This document shows positions 1 to 8,138 of a stretch of DNA of 53,433 bases, piece by piece; position 1 is the stretch's first letter; each line of letters opens with the position of its first letter. The position numbers and the translations under genes are program-made. Below the pieces are notes generated by a model. It saw only the letters and a program-made list of their open reading frames with translations. It had not been told where the DNA came from and made no database searches. This DNA is from an uncultured Eggerthellaceae bacterium (GTDB lineage: Bacteria > Actinomycetota > Coriobacteriia > Coriobacteriales > Eggerthellaceae): NCBI GenBank assembly GCA_947626195.1, contig CANQRF010000010.1, positions 1-53,433 of the forward strand, in the 5' to 3' direction.

Positions 1-2386
1 CGTACTCGGCGCGGGTGATGTCGTCCTGGGGGTCGAAGCTCGTGTAGTCAGGCCCCATGCCGTGCATGATGCCCGTGTTCGTCGCCCAGTAGACGTTGTA
101 GTAGTACCACGGATACTGCCCGTTGCCATACACCGTCACGTCGTCGAAGTAGTGGCCGATCGTGGGCACCGCGTTGATGGTCGCGTTGCCCGTGCCGCCC
201 GACATGCGGTAGGCGATCGCCGCGGCCTGGGCGCGCGAGAGGTTCTCGTCGGGCCCGAAGAGCTCGTGGTTGGAGCCGTAGCCGGTCATGTAGCCGAGGG
301 AGTCGGCGGCGTTCACATAGTCGTAGCACCATGCCGTCGAGGGCACGTCGAGGAACTGCTGGGTCATCGGGAGCACGACGACCGTCACGGTGTCGGTGAG
401 GAGCTTGGAGCCCGCGTCGAAGTCGAGGCCAGCCCCCTCAAACGTCACGTAGTAGGTGCCGGGGTCGACGATCTGGCTCACCACGTTGCCGGCGTTGTCG
501 GTCCAGGTGGCAGTGTACTGGGAGGGCGAGAGCTCGGTGGAGCCGAGGTAGGCCTTCGTGCCGAGGTTCGAGCCGAGCAGGTTCTCGCCGGTGGCGTAGG
601 TGTAGATCACATCGCCGCTCGCGGTCGAAGGCTTGCCGTCGAGGGTCACATACCCGAGGGCGCCCTGCCCCTGGCCCTCGACGGTCACCATCATGGTCTG
701 GCTGCGGCCGCCGATGGCGTAGCCGTTCTTGTAGGCGCCGGTTCCGACCTTGATGTTGGGGGCGTCCACGACGACGGTCACGTAGTAGGTGCCGGGATCG
801 GCGAGGGCCGCTGCGGCCTCGGCCTGCGTGTACTCGTTCACCTCGAGGGTGGCGGCGTCGACGACCTCAAGGTACCACTGGTCCTCGGGGAGCGTCGTCT
901 TGCTCGTGAAGGTGTTGGCTACCGACACATCGGTGTAGACGTCGATGCTGGCGGGATCGAAGGGGCCATTATTGTCCGCGTCATACACCAAGACGTCGCT
1001 GATGGTCACATTCCCGCCGTCGTTGCTCGTGATTTGGAGCTGGGTGAAGCCGAGCTGACCGTTCGTGATGCCGCTCTTGGTGCCGCCGTCCGAGGTGTAG
1101 GCGAAGCCGTTCTGGGTGCCGGTCACGCCGACGGACGATGCGATCGTTGCGCTGTTCGCCGTGGACTTCCCGTTCGGGATGATGGCGCCCACGACGTTCC
1201 AGTTGAAGGAGCTCACGCCCGAGACCCATTTCTTCTGCTGGGCGTCGGCGTTGCTCCCTACCGTCACCTCGGTCGTCCACGAGCCGATGTCGCTCGTGGC
1301 CACCGTGCTCTTAAGCGCCGTCTTGTCATTGGGTGCCTCGGCGATCTCGGCATCGAGGATGGCGCCCGTGCTCACAAGCGGGGTCTGCAGGAACGGGATC
1401 ATGAGGAGGTTGGGCGAATTCGGGGTTGTCATATTCGGCACCGTTACTTTCGTCTCGACCGCCACGTCGTTGGTGCGGAAGATCACCTTGGAGAGGTCGA
1501 GCGGAAGTATCGTGACGTCGACGTTGGCCGTGCCGGTGTAGTTGGTCGCGCCCTTCAGGACCGCGGTGTAGGAGCCGGGGGTCGTGGGCTTGCCGGCAAG
1601 CGGCGAGGGAGAGGCCGTGTTGTTGTCGATCCAGGAGTCGATGGTGTAGTCAGTACCAGACTTGAGGGCGGTGCCGTCCTGGGCGAACTGGATGTTGGGG
1701 AAGTCGGCCCCTCCGTACCACATGATGTCGGTCGCCTCGAGGTTCTTTGCGCCGTTCGTGTTGTCGTAGGCGAAGGCGTTGTCGAGCGTCGCCTTGGCGA
1801 TCTTCCAATTGTAGGTGAACGTGGCGCCGCTCCAGTAGCCGGCCTGTGCTCCCGCGATGATCTTCACGCTGTAGGAACCGGCGTTGGTGAATTGGTTGGC
1901 CACGGCCGTCGTCCATGTATGCGAGCTTTGGTCGGTGTAGCCGTCCTCGAAGTAGTCCAGCGAGAAGTTGCCCGTCATCGTGAACTTCTTTTGGGTCCCC
2001 ACGTAGAGCTCGACGGTGTAGCCCTCGTTGAGCACCCACTCGGCGTTGTTGCCGTCTTCCTGGACGTACTCCCAGACGTTGACCGTCTTGCCGGTCTGGG
2101 TCTTGAGCTGCGCGGGGATGACGAGCTGGTCAGCGCCCTTCACATACGTCGGGGCGAAGGGGATCGCGACCGTCCCGCCTTGCTCGTCGAGGCCGATGGT
2201 CATCGTCGAGTTCTGGAAGTCGCTGACGGTGTTTCCGGCAATCGTCTCGATCCCGTCGTCGGCAGGCGCCGGGGCGGCCATCGCCATCGCGGGCATCATG
2301 CCTGCGGCGAGGAAGCCCGCCAGGCTGACGGACACCACCTTGGCCGGCGAGCCCTTGCGCTCTGTCTTGTCGAGGTAGTCTGACAT
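1..2386 (-). CDS. Secreted SLH-domain surface protein, 3' end outside window
   Basis: An open frame with no stop runs from ATG at 2386 leftwards through base 1 (about 795 codons, C-terminus missing). A clear Shine-Dalgarno GGAG lies just upstream of the ATG. The N-terminus has a few charged residues, then a hydrophobic stretch ending AMAMAA, which fits a signal peptide cleaved around residue 37. The middle is Thr/Asn/Gly-rich and repetitive, with several short strand-rich units containing PGTYYVT or PGSYTA, as in Ig-like or MBG-type modules of cell-surface proteins. From about residue 672 to the window edge are SLH-like segments (FLDVPSTAWCYDYV, ENLSRAQAAAIAYRMSGG, and a second one with DDITRAEY). 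SLH modules anchor proteins non-covalently to secondary cell-wall polymers. Ligand and role are unknown; an adhesin or S-layer-type protein is likely. The long opposite-strand frame over the same bases is only its shadow. Confidence 0.88.
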   Translation of the reverse strand, partial: MSDYLDKTERKGSPAKVVSVSLAGFLAAGMMPAMAMAAPAPADDGIETIAGNTVSDFQNSTMTIGLDEQGGTVAIPFAPTYVKGADQLVIPAQLKTQTGKTVNVWEYVQEDGNNAEWVLNEGYTVELYVGTQKKFTMTGNFSLDYFEDGYTDQSSHTWTTAVANQFTNAGSYSVKIIAGAQAGYWSGATFTYNWKIAKATLDNAFAYDNTNGAKNLEATDIMWYGGADFPNIQFAQDGTALKSGTDYTIDSWIDNNTASPSPLAGKPTTPGSYTAVLKGATNYTGTANVDVTILPLDLSKVIFRTNDVAVETKVTVPNMTTPNSPNLLMIPFLQTPLVSTGAILDAEIAEAPNDKTALKSTVATSDIGSWTTEVTVGSNADAQQKKWVSGVSSFNWNVVGAIIPNGKSTANSATIASSVGVTGTQNGFAYTSDGGTKSGITNGQLGFTQLQITSNDGGNVTISDVLVYDADNNGPFDPASIDVYTDVSVANTFTSKTTLPEDQWYLEVVDAATLEVNEYTQAEAAAALADPGTYYVTVVVDAPNIKVGTGAYKNGYAIGGRSQTMMVTVEGQGQGALGYVTLDGKPSTASGDVIYTYATGENLLGSNLGTKAYLGSTELSPSQYTATWTDNAGNVVSQIVDPGTYYVTFEGAGLDFDAGSKLLTDTVTVVVLPMTQQFLDVPSTAWCYDYVNAADSLGYMTGYGSNHELFGPDENLSRAQAAAIAYRMSGGTGNATINAVPTIGHYFDDVTVYGNGQYPWYYYNVYWATNTGIMHGMGPDYTSFDPQDDITRAEY

Positions 2387-2484
2387 ACTTCGTCTCCTTT
2401 CATGAAGTACTTTCTCTTTTTACCTGAACACATAACCTAAAAAAATATGTTGCGTTTGATTAGGTACGTGCTTTTCAACGGCTC

Positions 2485-2490
2485 ATTATA
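2485..2490 (-). promoter_or_regulatory. Candidate -10 box for the SLH surface protein
   Basis: A perfect TATAAT on the minus strand lies about 95 bases upstream of the surface-protein ATG. The -35 region is poor (TT at the right distance only). It would give a leader of about 90 nucleotides, long but not unusual for an abundant envelope protein. Confidence 0.4.
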
Positions 2491-2643
2491 CCGCTCTGAT
2501 GCTAAAAACGAACTAAAAGTTCCTCCTGATGTTCAATTTTACATCGAGGAGACAAACGGTAGATATTCGGCGGTGAACGGTAAAAGTGCACAATCTTGTT
2601 TTCAGTCAGATTCTGAGATTTTACTTTCGGCTCGATAATACCG

Positions 2644-2784
2644 CTAATTCTTGCTCCGCGGCTTATCGGTGATCGTCATCTTCAGCTTCCCCTCCCTCAC
2701 GAGGGGCACGATGATGTTTCGGCTCGCGTATTCCGCGTTCTGTATTTTTCCGATGTTTAGCCGATATTTGAAATTTTCCGATGT
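2644..2784 (-). pseudogene. Remnant: C-terminal tail of an AlbA_2-type ATP-binding protein
   Basis: Reading the minus strand up to the TAG at 2646-2644 gives a peptide ending SRNIIVPLVREGKLKM followed by TITDKPRSKN. This matches the style of the C-terminal winged helix of the AlbA_2 / RecG-like putative transcriptional regulators, which commonly end with 'LxxxGxLxxTIPDKPxS'. Upstream, the frame is closed by a stop within 30 codons, and the DNA shows repeated CCGATGTTT-like words. No start, AlbA_2 domain or ATPase region remains. Family assignment is from memory of the C-terminal motif only. Confidence 0.42.
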
Positions 2785-3382
2785 TTTTAGCTTTTACCGA
2801 TGTTTCTTGATAAATATCCGAGGTATTTAATAATTCTCCGAAATTTCTCCGATACTTTTGGGAAATTCTAAGACTTTTGAAATATCAATAGCAGTTTATG
2901 CGATGTTGACCGTAGCGGCTTCAATCACCACGCTCGCGCAACGAGAAAGTAAGAGGTAAACAAACGAGATCGGAGTAAGAGGAGGCCCCGCATAACGATT
3001 TCAAGGTAGCGGGGCCCAATCTAAAAACGATGTCGCCCGTCGCCGCGGGGCATCGCCACTATTATAGCAATTGCACGGCATTTCGAATAGCATCGTGCGC
3101 CAATATATTGAAGAACTTCATTCAGCCGTAAATTAAGAGCTCTCTATTGTTCAGTTTTCAGTCGTTGTTCTCTTTCCAACATTCAAACATTGCTCACTTC
3201 GGCAGATCGGCAAATTGAGAAAGTGACCACGTGTTTACTGTCGCTTGGTCCCTTAGCTACGCGTTTGCCGTTGTTTGGCCTCCGACTCTCGGAAGGCAGA
3301 AAGCGCAGCTCCCAAACTTTCCATACTCAACGCAGCACGAATCGTATCCTTGCAGACTGGACGCAACGACCACAGCTTTTCG

Positions 3383-4057
3383 TTAACGGCGTTTGTCGAT
3401 TTTGCGGGCGGCGTAATCGCCGATGCTCTGGAACAGCTGCACCCAGATGATGCAGATGACCACGGCGGCGACCATCACCGAGCCGATGTAGCGCTGATAG
3501 CCGTAGCGGATCGCAAGGTCGCCCAGGCCGCCCGCGCCCACGGCGCCCGCCATCGCGGCATAGCCGAAGATCGTGATGTAGGCGATGGACACACCGCGGA
3601 TGAGCGACGACACGCCCTCGCGCAGATACACCTTCCACACGATCTGCCACGTGCTGGCGCCGAAGCTCTGCGCCGCCTCGATGAGGCCCGCATCGACCTC
3701 CGAAAGGCTCTGCTCCACCATGCGTCCCACGAAGGGAGCCGCCGAAACCGTGAGAGGCACGATGGCTCCCGCCACGCCGAGCGAGGTGCCCACCAACAAT
3801 CGGGTGAACGGGATGATGACCACGAGCAGAATGATGAAGGGGAACGAGCGCCCGATGTTCACGATCCAACCGAGGATGGCGTTCACCACGCGGTGGGGCC
3901 GCAGCCCCTTCGGCGAGGTGACGACGAGCGCCACGCCGAGAGGAAGCCCGATGACGTAGGCGAAGAACGTTGAGATCACCGTCATGAGGATGGTGTTCCA
4001 CGCTTCCTGCAGGAGAAGGTCGCCGTATTGGGCGAAGAAATCAGCTAAAACTTCCAT
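3383..4057 (-). CDS. metI: Methionine-type ABC importer, permease
   Basis: A 224-residue inner-membrane permease with five or so hydrophobic segments. It carries the MetI-type BPD_transp_1 loop around residues 125-165 (EAAQSFGAS, the EAA motif that docks on the ATPase). MetI dimers form the channel that imports methionine and related amino acids with MetN and the lipoprotein MetQ. The ATG at 4057 shares its A with the TGA of the upstream ATPase gene, so the two are translationally coupled. That is why this start is chosen over longer frames. No binding-protein gene follows: downstream is the empty spacer. Substrate specificity is therefore inferred from family only. Confidence 0.9.
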   Translation of the reverse strand: MEVLADFFAQYGDLLLQEAWNTILMTVISTFFAYVIGLPLGVALVVTSPKGLRPHRVVNAILGWIVNIGRSFPFIILLVVIIPFTRLLVGTSLGVAGAIVPLTVSAAPFVGRMVEQSLSEVDAGLIEAAQSFGASTWQIVWKVYLREGVSSLIRGVSIAYITIFGYAAMAGAVGAGGLGDLAIRYGYQRYIGSVMVAAVVICIIWVQLFQSIGDYAARKIDKRR

Positions 4058-4854
4058 CAGTTTCCCGCCCTTTCCTCGTCTGCCTGCACCTGCGTGAGCG
4101 AGTCGAAGTGCAAAAGCTCGCGCGTGACTGCGCTTTGCGGGTTGGAGAACACCTGCTCGGTGCTCCCCTCCTCCACGATGCGCCCCTCGTCGATGACGGC
4201 GATGCGGTTGCACACCATGCGCGCCACGGCGAGGGAGTGCGTGATGAGCACCATGGTGACGCCGAGGTTTTTATTGATGTCTCTCAGGAGGTTCAAGATG
4301 GAAACCGTCGTGCGCGTGTCAAGCGCACTCGTGGCCTCGTCGCACAGCATGATGCTCGGCTCGTTCGCCAGCGCGCGGGCGATGGCGACGCGTTGCTGCT
4401 GCCCGCCCGAGAGCTCGCTCGGATAACGGTCGGCATGGTCGGCGAGCCCCACCAATTCCAGCAGCTCCTTCGCACGCGCCTCACGGCCCTCGCGCGTGGC
4501 GTTCTTCCCGCCGCGCCCCTCGCGTGAGAGCTCCAGCGGAAAGGTGACGTTGTTCAACACCGTGCGCTGCTGAAACAGGCTGAAGTTCTGGAAGATCATG
4601 CCGATGCGGCTGCGCAGCCCCAAGAGCTGGCGCCCGCGATAGCCGGTGATGTCGGCGCCGTCGATGCGCACGGTGCCCGACGTCGGCTGCTCTAACATAT
4701 TAATACAGCGCACGAGCGTCGATTTGCCGGCGCCCGATTGCCCGATGATGCCGAACACATCGCCGTCTTCGATGCGCAGGTTGATGTCGGAGAGCGCGTG
4801 GTGCACGCCCGATCGCGCGGTGAACGTTTTATTGAGATGTTCGATCTCTATCAT
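4057..4854 (-). CDS. metN: Methionine-type ABC importer, ATPase
   Basis: A 265-residue cytoplasmic ABC ATPase that powers the MetI channel. It shows Walker A GQSGAGKST (about residues 38-46), the Q-loop region IFQNF, signature LSGGQQQRVAIARAL, Walker B IMLCDEATSALD and the switch histidine in LITHSL. It lacks most of the C-terminal NIL/ACT regulatory domain of full-length MetN (about 340 residues), so feedback inhibition by methionine may be absent. ATG 4854 gives the canonical MIEIEHLNKTF start; the 17 upstream in-frame codons are not conserved in style. It overlaps metI by one base. No SAM-responsive leader could be recognised upstream. Confidence 0.9.
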   Translation of the reverse strand: MIEIEHLNKTFTARSGVHHALSDINLRIEDGDVFGIIGQSGAGKSTLVRCINMLEQPTSGTVRIDGADITGYRGRQLLGLRSRIGMIFQNFSLFQQRTVLNNVTFPLELSREGRGGKNATREGREARAKELLELVGLADHADRYPSELSGGQQQRVAIARALANEPSIMLCDEATSALDTRTTVSILNLLRDINKNLGVTMVLITHSLAVARMVCNRIAVIDEGRIVEEGSTEQVFSNPQSAVTRELLHFDSLTQVQADEERAGN

Positions 4855-5314
4855 GGTGTTTCTCGTCCTTCGAGCTTTCAATTTGCCGCAATTTGCCGCT
4901 CGCATGAAGGTGGCAAAGCGTCCTGAGAAATAGTACGGGCATCGCGAAGCTCCCGCAAGTGCTTAGCTGTCGGCGGTTTTCCGATGGCGCGCTTTCGGAA
5001 AATTGTTTGGCTCGCGTTGCGTTCCGCGCGCGCACGCGTTTTGGCGGCTTTGGCGTTCGCGGCACGGAGCAAAGGCCCTTCTGAAAATTGCAAGAGGAAA
5101 GTTATGGAAAGCGGGAATCATTTCAGTAACATCAACCTAACGCGAATCTAACACGCTCGCCTTATTTTTGCCCTGCCGTTTCTCGCCTCCTAAACTTACG
5201 CATAACGAAAACGACAAGCATCGGCGTGCCTTCACATGGTTTGCCTTCGACTACACTCTGGCAGATTCTTTGTGATCGCCGCGCATTGCGCAAAAGGGAA
5301 AGGCGCGTGCGAAT
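4855..5314. other. Intergenic region between metN and the HPt gene
   Basis: A 460-base divergent spacer that must hold both promoters. The left half is GC-rich with CGC runs and the right half is more AT-rich. I could not identify a clear -35/-10 pair, a riboswitch fold or a gene. Short frames read here have no ribosome site. Confidence 0.5.
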
Positions 5315-5683
5315 ATGACAGCAGAATTCGCTGCGAAACTCGCAGAATATGGCATCGACTACGCTGACGCCATGGACAGATTTGGCGACAACGCGAGCTT
5401 GTACGAGCGGTTGGCGTTGAAATACTTAGACGACACGCACTTCGTCAACATGAAGGCCGCCATTGAGGTGTCCGACTTCGACAAGGCGTACAGCGAGGCG
5501 CACAGCCTGAAGGGCGTGGCGGGAAACCTCTCGCTGAACGATCTCTACAACGCCGCGAGCGAGATCACCGAAGCGCTGCGCCATGGCGAATACCAAGCAG
5601 CCACCTACGATCTTCCCGTCGTGGAAGCGGCGCACGAGGCGGCACGCGCCGGCCTTATGGCGTGGCAGGAGAGCTCGCTCTAG
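5315..5683 (+). CDS. Stand-alone HPt histidine phosphotransfer protein
   Basis: A 122-residue helical protein of the HPt fold. The phospho-accepting histidine is His63 within AHSLKGVAGN, the standard HxLKG motif, followed by the glycine-rich turn and a helix of the four-helix bundle. HPt proteins relay phosphate between hybrid kinases and response regulators. No kinase or regulator gene lies nearby, so it is an orphan node serving partners elsewhere. A GGGAAAGG ribosome site precedes the ATG. The gene converges with the transpeptidase gene on the other strand. Confidence 0.85.
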   Translation: MTAEFAAKLAEYGIDYADAMDRFGDNASLYERLALKYLDDTHFVNMKAAIEVSDFDKAYSEAHSLKGVAGNLSLNDLYNAASEITEALRHGEYQAATYDLPVVEAAHEAARAGLMAWQESSL

Positions 5684-5776
5684 GACGAAACTACAAGGCG
5701 CGAAGCGTGCGCGCGCAGCGCTGGCCTTTGCCCGCTGGTCATCCGCTCGCTGGCTTCGCGCTCAGCACGTCGAAAT

Positions 5777-7975
5777 CTAGTATGAAACGACCGTCGTTCC
5801 CGTGGGGATGTTGCTGTTGATCCATTGCGCATTCTCGATGGCGAGGCGCACGCAGCCGTGCGAGAGCCTCATGCCCAGCCTGCCGTCTTTCACCGAAGAC
5901 GACCCCGGATAGTACAGCACCGAATGGAAGAGGTAGTTTCCATAGAACTGCGTCCAGTAATAGCAGGTGTAACTGCTCGTTCCGAAGGAATATCCCCTGC
6001 TCTGGATGCGGAAAATGCCCTTCACCGTGGGCGTGCCCCACGCACCCGGCGAGCACGGCCACGTAGCAAGGCGCGTCCATGCTCCGCGGCTACCCTGATA
6101 GACACCCACGATGCAATTCGTCTCGTCAACCGCGAGCAGATAGTTGGTCGATGAGGCGATATTCGCCACGCGGTCGTTCATCGCGAGCCAGCTGGCGGGA
6201 ATCGGCGGAATGTAGGTGGTCGGCTGGAGACGATACGTCATATCGGAGGATTCGCCCGGCGCGCAGAGCGCGATGTTCGCGCCATTCTGGGAGCCATCTC
6301 CGACGATGGCAGCGGCCAGATTGCCCGCACCGAGGATGGAGTAGATTTGGAAGTCCCCTCCCCCTACATACACGACCTTCCACAGCTGGGCGACGTTACC
6401 GCTTCCCGCCTCCCATTGCTGGATGTTCACGCCCGCCGTGCCGTTCGCGCCCGTCACATCGAGCGCCTTGTTCGAGGCGGCGTTCAGGATGCTGTATGTG
6501 GTGCCGTTATCGTCCTGAGCACGGAACACCCACTTCTGGGCACCGGTATCGTTGCTTTCCCATGCCCGAACATTGGCGCCGTTCGCCTCGGAACCGCCCG
6601 CCACATCGAACACGCGGCCGCAGGCGACGGACTTGATGACGTACGTGCCATTGCCGACCGGCGCTATCTTGGTGAGATCGTATGCCTGGGCAGCGGTTCC
6701 GTTCGGCTCGTACACCTGGGCATTCGCACCATCCGATTGGGAAGCACCCGATATATCAAGGGCAAGGCCGCTTTCCTTATTGATGAAGGCGAACCCACCG
6801 CTCACAGCAGGCTGCACATGCCAAATCTGGTTCGATGCGCCCGTCGCCGGCTGCTGATCGACATTTCTTCCGGTTTGCGTGAGCAGAAGCCCCGAACACA
6901 CCGCCTCTACCGTGAACTCATTGGGAGTGTCCGTCGGCTTCACCAGGAAGCGCTGCGCCAGCGTGTCGTTCCAGCCCCACAGCTGCACGTTCGCGCCTGC
7001 GCTCCCCGAGGCGCCATTCACATCGAGCACCTTGCTCGTGTAGCGCGGCGAGATGCTATAGATGCCCTCGCCGATCAGCGTCTCCACCGGCTTGAGGGTG
7101 AAATTCTGGGCATCGGTCCCGTTTGGTGTGTAGGTTTGCACCTGCGTGCCGTTCGAGGGATTCGCCCCCCGCACATCGAGCGCGAGGTGGTTCGTACGGC
7201 TGATGACGGTGTAGCCGCCCAGCCCGTTATCGTAAAATGCCCATTCCTGGTTCGGCGTGTTCGCCGGATTCCAAATCTGCACGCGCGTGCCCGGGTCCAT
7301 TCCGCCGGCGTCCAGATCGAGGTTCTTGCCGGAATTCAGCGCCCGCAGGGTGTAATAGCCCTCTGTTTCAGCGGGCTGAATGTCGAAGAACTGGGCGAGC
7401 GTGTTGTTCGAGCTGTAGATCTGCACCGACGTGCCGTTGCTCGTCGCACCATTGCGGACGTCGAGCACCTTCCATTGGCCGACGCCGGCGATGATCTTAT
7501 AGAGGCCAGGCTCGATGACGGCAGGCTCACGGCCAAGGAGCGGATCGTTGGCGAGGTCGTCTGCGCCGTCGGGCAGGGAACCCTCGACCGTCGGGGCGAT
7601 TGCGCCGTCTGCCGGAGCGTCGGCTTGCGCGTCTGCCTGGGTGTCGGTTTGCGTGCCAGCCTGTCCGCCAGCCTGTCCGCCGGACTGTTCGTCCGCTTGC
7701 TCATCCGGCGGGTTCGCGGTGTTGTCAGGGTTTGCGGGGTTAGCAGGATCGGCGGGATTCGTCGGATCGCCGCTGCTTTCGGGGTCTGCCGTGTTATCGG
7801 AAATCGACGAGCCCGCGGACGGCGGATTGTCGCCGCTCTCCCCTTCCCCTGCCGCAAAAGCCGCGGCAGGCACGCACCAGAAGCAAAGGAGCGCCGCAAG
7901 CAGCAGCGCGATTGCGCGACGTGAAAAGCTCTTCCGAGAAACCGCTGAATCCTTCATCATGACATCACCAAGCAT
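5777..7975 (-). CDS. Secreted L,D-transpeptidase with beta-trefoil (ricin-type) repeats
   Basis: A protein of about 727-732 residues. It has a basic N-terminus and hydrophobic signal sequence ending AAAFAA, then a low-complexity Pro/Asn/Asp and Gln/Ala linker (about 45-115). Next come many RICIN-type units (about 155-590) with the repeated style LDVxG, N(G)AxVQxWxxN, AQxWxF. A C-terminal YkuD domain follows. The catalytic signature SHGCVRLA places the nucleophile at Cys708, with the upstream His at about 684. YkuD enzymes make 3-3 peptidoglycan cross-links or attach proteins; the lectin-like part probably binds wall glycan. Start is uncertain: ATG 7975 abuts a hairpin, while ATG 7960 or 7957 gives a more typical signal peptide. 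Confidence 0.9.
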   Translation of the reverse strand: MLGDVMMKDSAVSRKSFSRRAIALLLAALLCFWCVPAAAFAAGEGESGDNPPSAGSSISDNTADPESSGDPTNPADPANPANPDNTANPPDEQADEQSGGQAGGQAGTQTDTQADAQADAPADGAIAPTVEGSLPDGADDLANDPLLGREPAVIEPGLYKIIAGVGQWKVLDVRNGATSNGTSVQIYSSNNTLAQFFDIQPAETEGYYTLRALNSGKNLDLDAGGMDPGTRVQIWNPANTPNQEWAFYDNGLGGYTVISRTNHLALDVRGANPSNGTQVQTYTPNGTDAQNFTLKPVETLIGEGIYSISPRYTSKVLDVNGASGSAGANVQLWGWNDTLAQRFLVKPTDTPNEFTVEAVCSGLLLTQTGRNVDQQPATGASNQIWHVQPAVSGGFAFINKESGLALDISGASQSDGANAQVYEPNGTAAQAYDLTKIAPVGNGTYVIKSVACGRVFDVAGGSEANGANVRAWESNDTGAQKWVFRAQDDNGTTYSILNAASNKALDVTGANGTAGVNIQQWEAGSGNVAQLWKVVYVGGGDFQIYSILGAGNLAAAIVGDGSQNGANIALCAPGESSDMTYRLQPTTYIPPIPASWLAMNDRVANIASSTNYLLAVDETNCIVGVYQGSRGAWTRLATWPCSPGAWGTPTVKGIFRIQSRGYSFGTSSYTCYYWTQFYGNYLFHSVLYYPGSSSVKDGRLGMRLSHGCVRLAIENAQWINSNIPTGTTVVSY

Positions 7976-8001
7976 CCCCGTGAAATCTCCGTTTTACGGG
8001 G
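7976..8001 (-). promoter_or_regulatory. Hairpin directly upstream of the transpeptidase start
   Basis: On the minus strand, CCCCGT and ACGGGG can pair (7996-8001 with 7976-7981). They enclose a GGAG that would be the ribosome site for ATG 7975. If the mRNA folds this way the site sits in the loop, so this could modulate initiation or argue for the downstream start. A TACAAT -10-like word lies a little further upstream. Confidence 0.3.
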
Positions 8002-8138
8002 AGCCATTGTACATGAAAGTTGGCTTGTCGTATTTCACCACCGGAGAACAGCATCAAAAAGTGGCACAAAAGCGACAAACGGAGACAACTGAAGCTCATC
8101 GGAGCATGAATTTGCGCGCCACCGGCGCCCCCAACGTG

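Larger units (their letters stand above)
2387..3382. other. Gene-poor spacer of about 1 kb
   Basis: The spacer lies between the surface-protein start and the metI stop. It is markedly AT-rich around 2740-2900. It contains the promoter of the surface gene, a decayed gene tail (2644-2784) and an inverted repeat GGCCCCGC / GCGGGGCC (2984-2991 and 3009-3016) without a T tract. I see no convincing intact gene. Short frames at 2447-2638 and 3190-3450 lack ribosome sites and family features. Confidence 0.6.

Noticed and set aside
62-2383. 773-codon plus-strand open frame
   Set aside because: It lies wholly opposite the SLH surface-protein gene, has Arg/Gly/Val/His-rich composition typical of high-GC antisense frames, no domains, and no ribosome site.
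2447-2638. 63-codon plus-strand frame upstream of the surface gene
   Set aside because: It sits over the surface-gene promoter and has no ribosome site or recognisable content.
4855-5314. SAM riboswitch upstream of metN
   Set aside because: I looked for S-box-like conserved stems and did not find a convincing pattern in the minus-strand leader.
6347-7924. 525-codon plus-strand frame across the transpeptidase gene
   Set aside because: Antisense shadow of repetitive high-GC coding DNA; no recognisable protein features.
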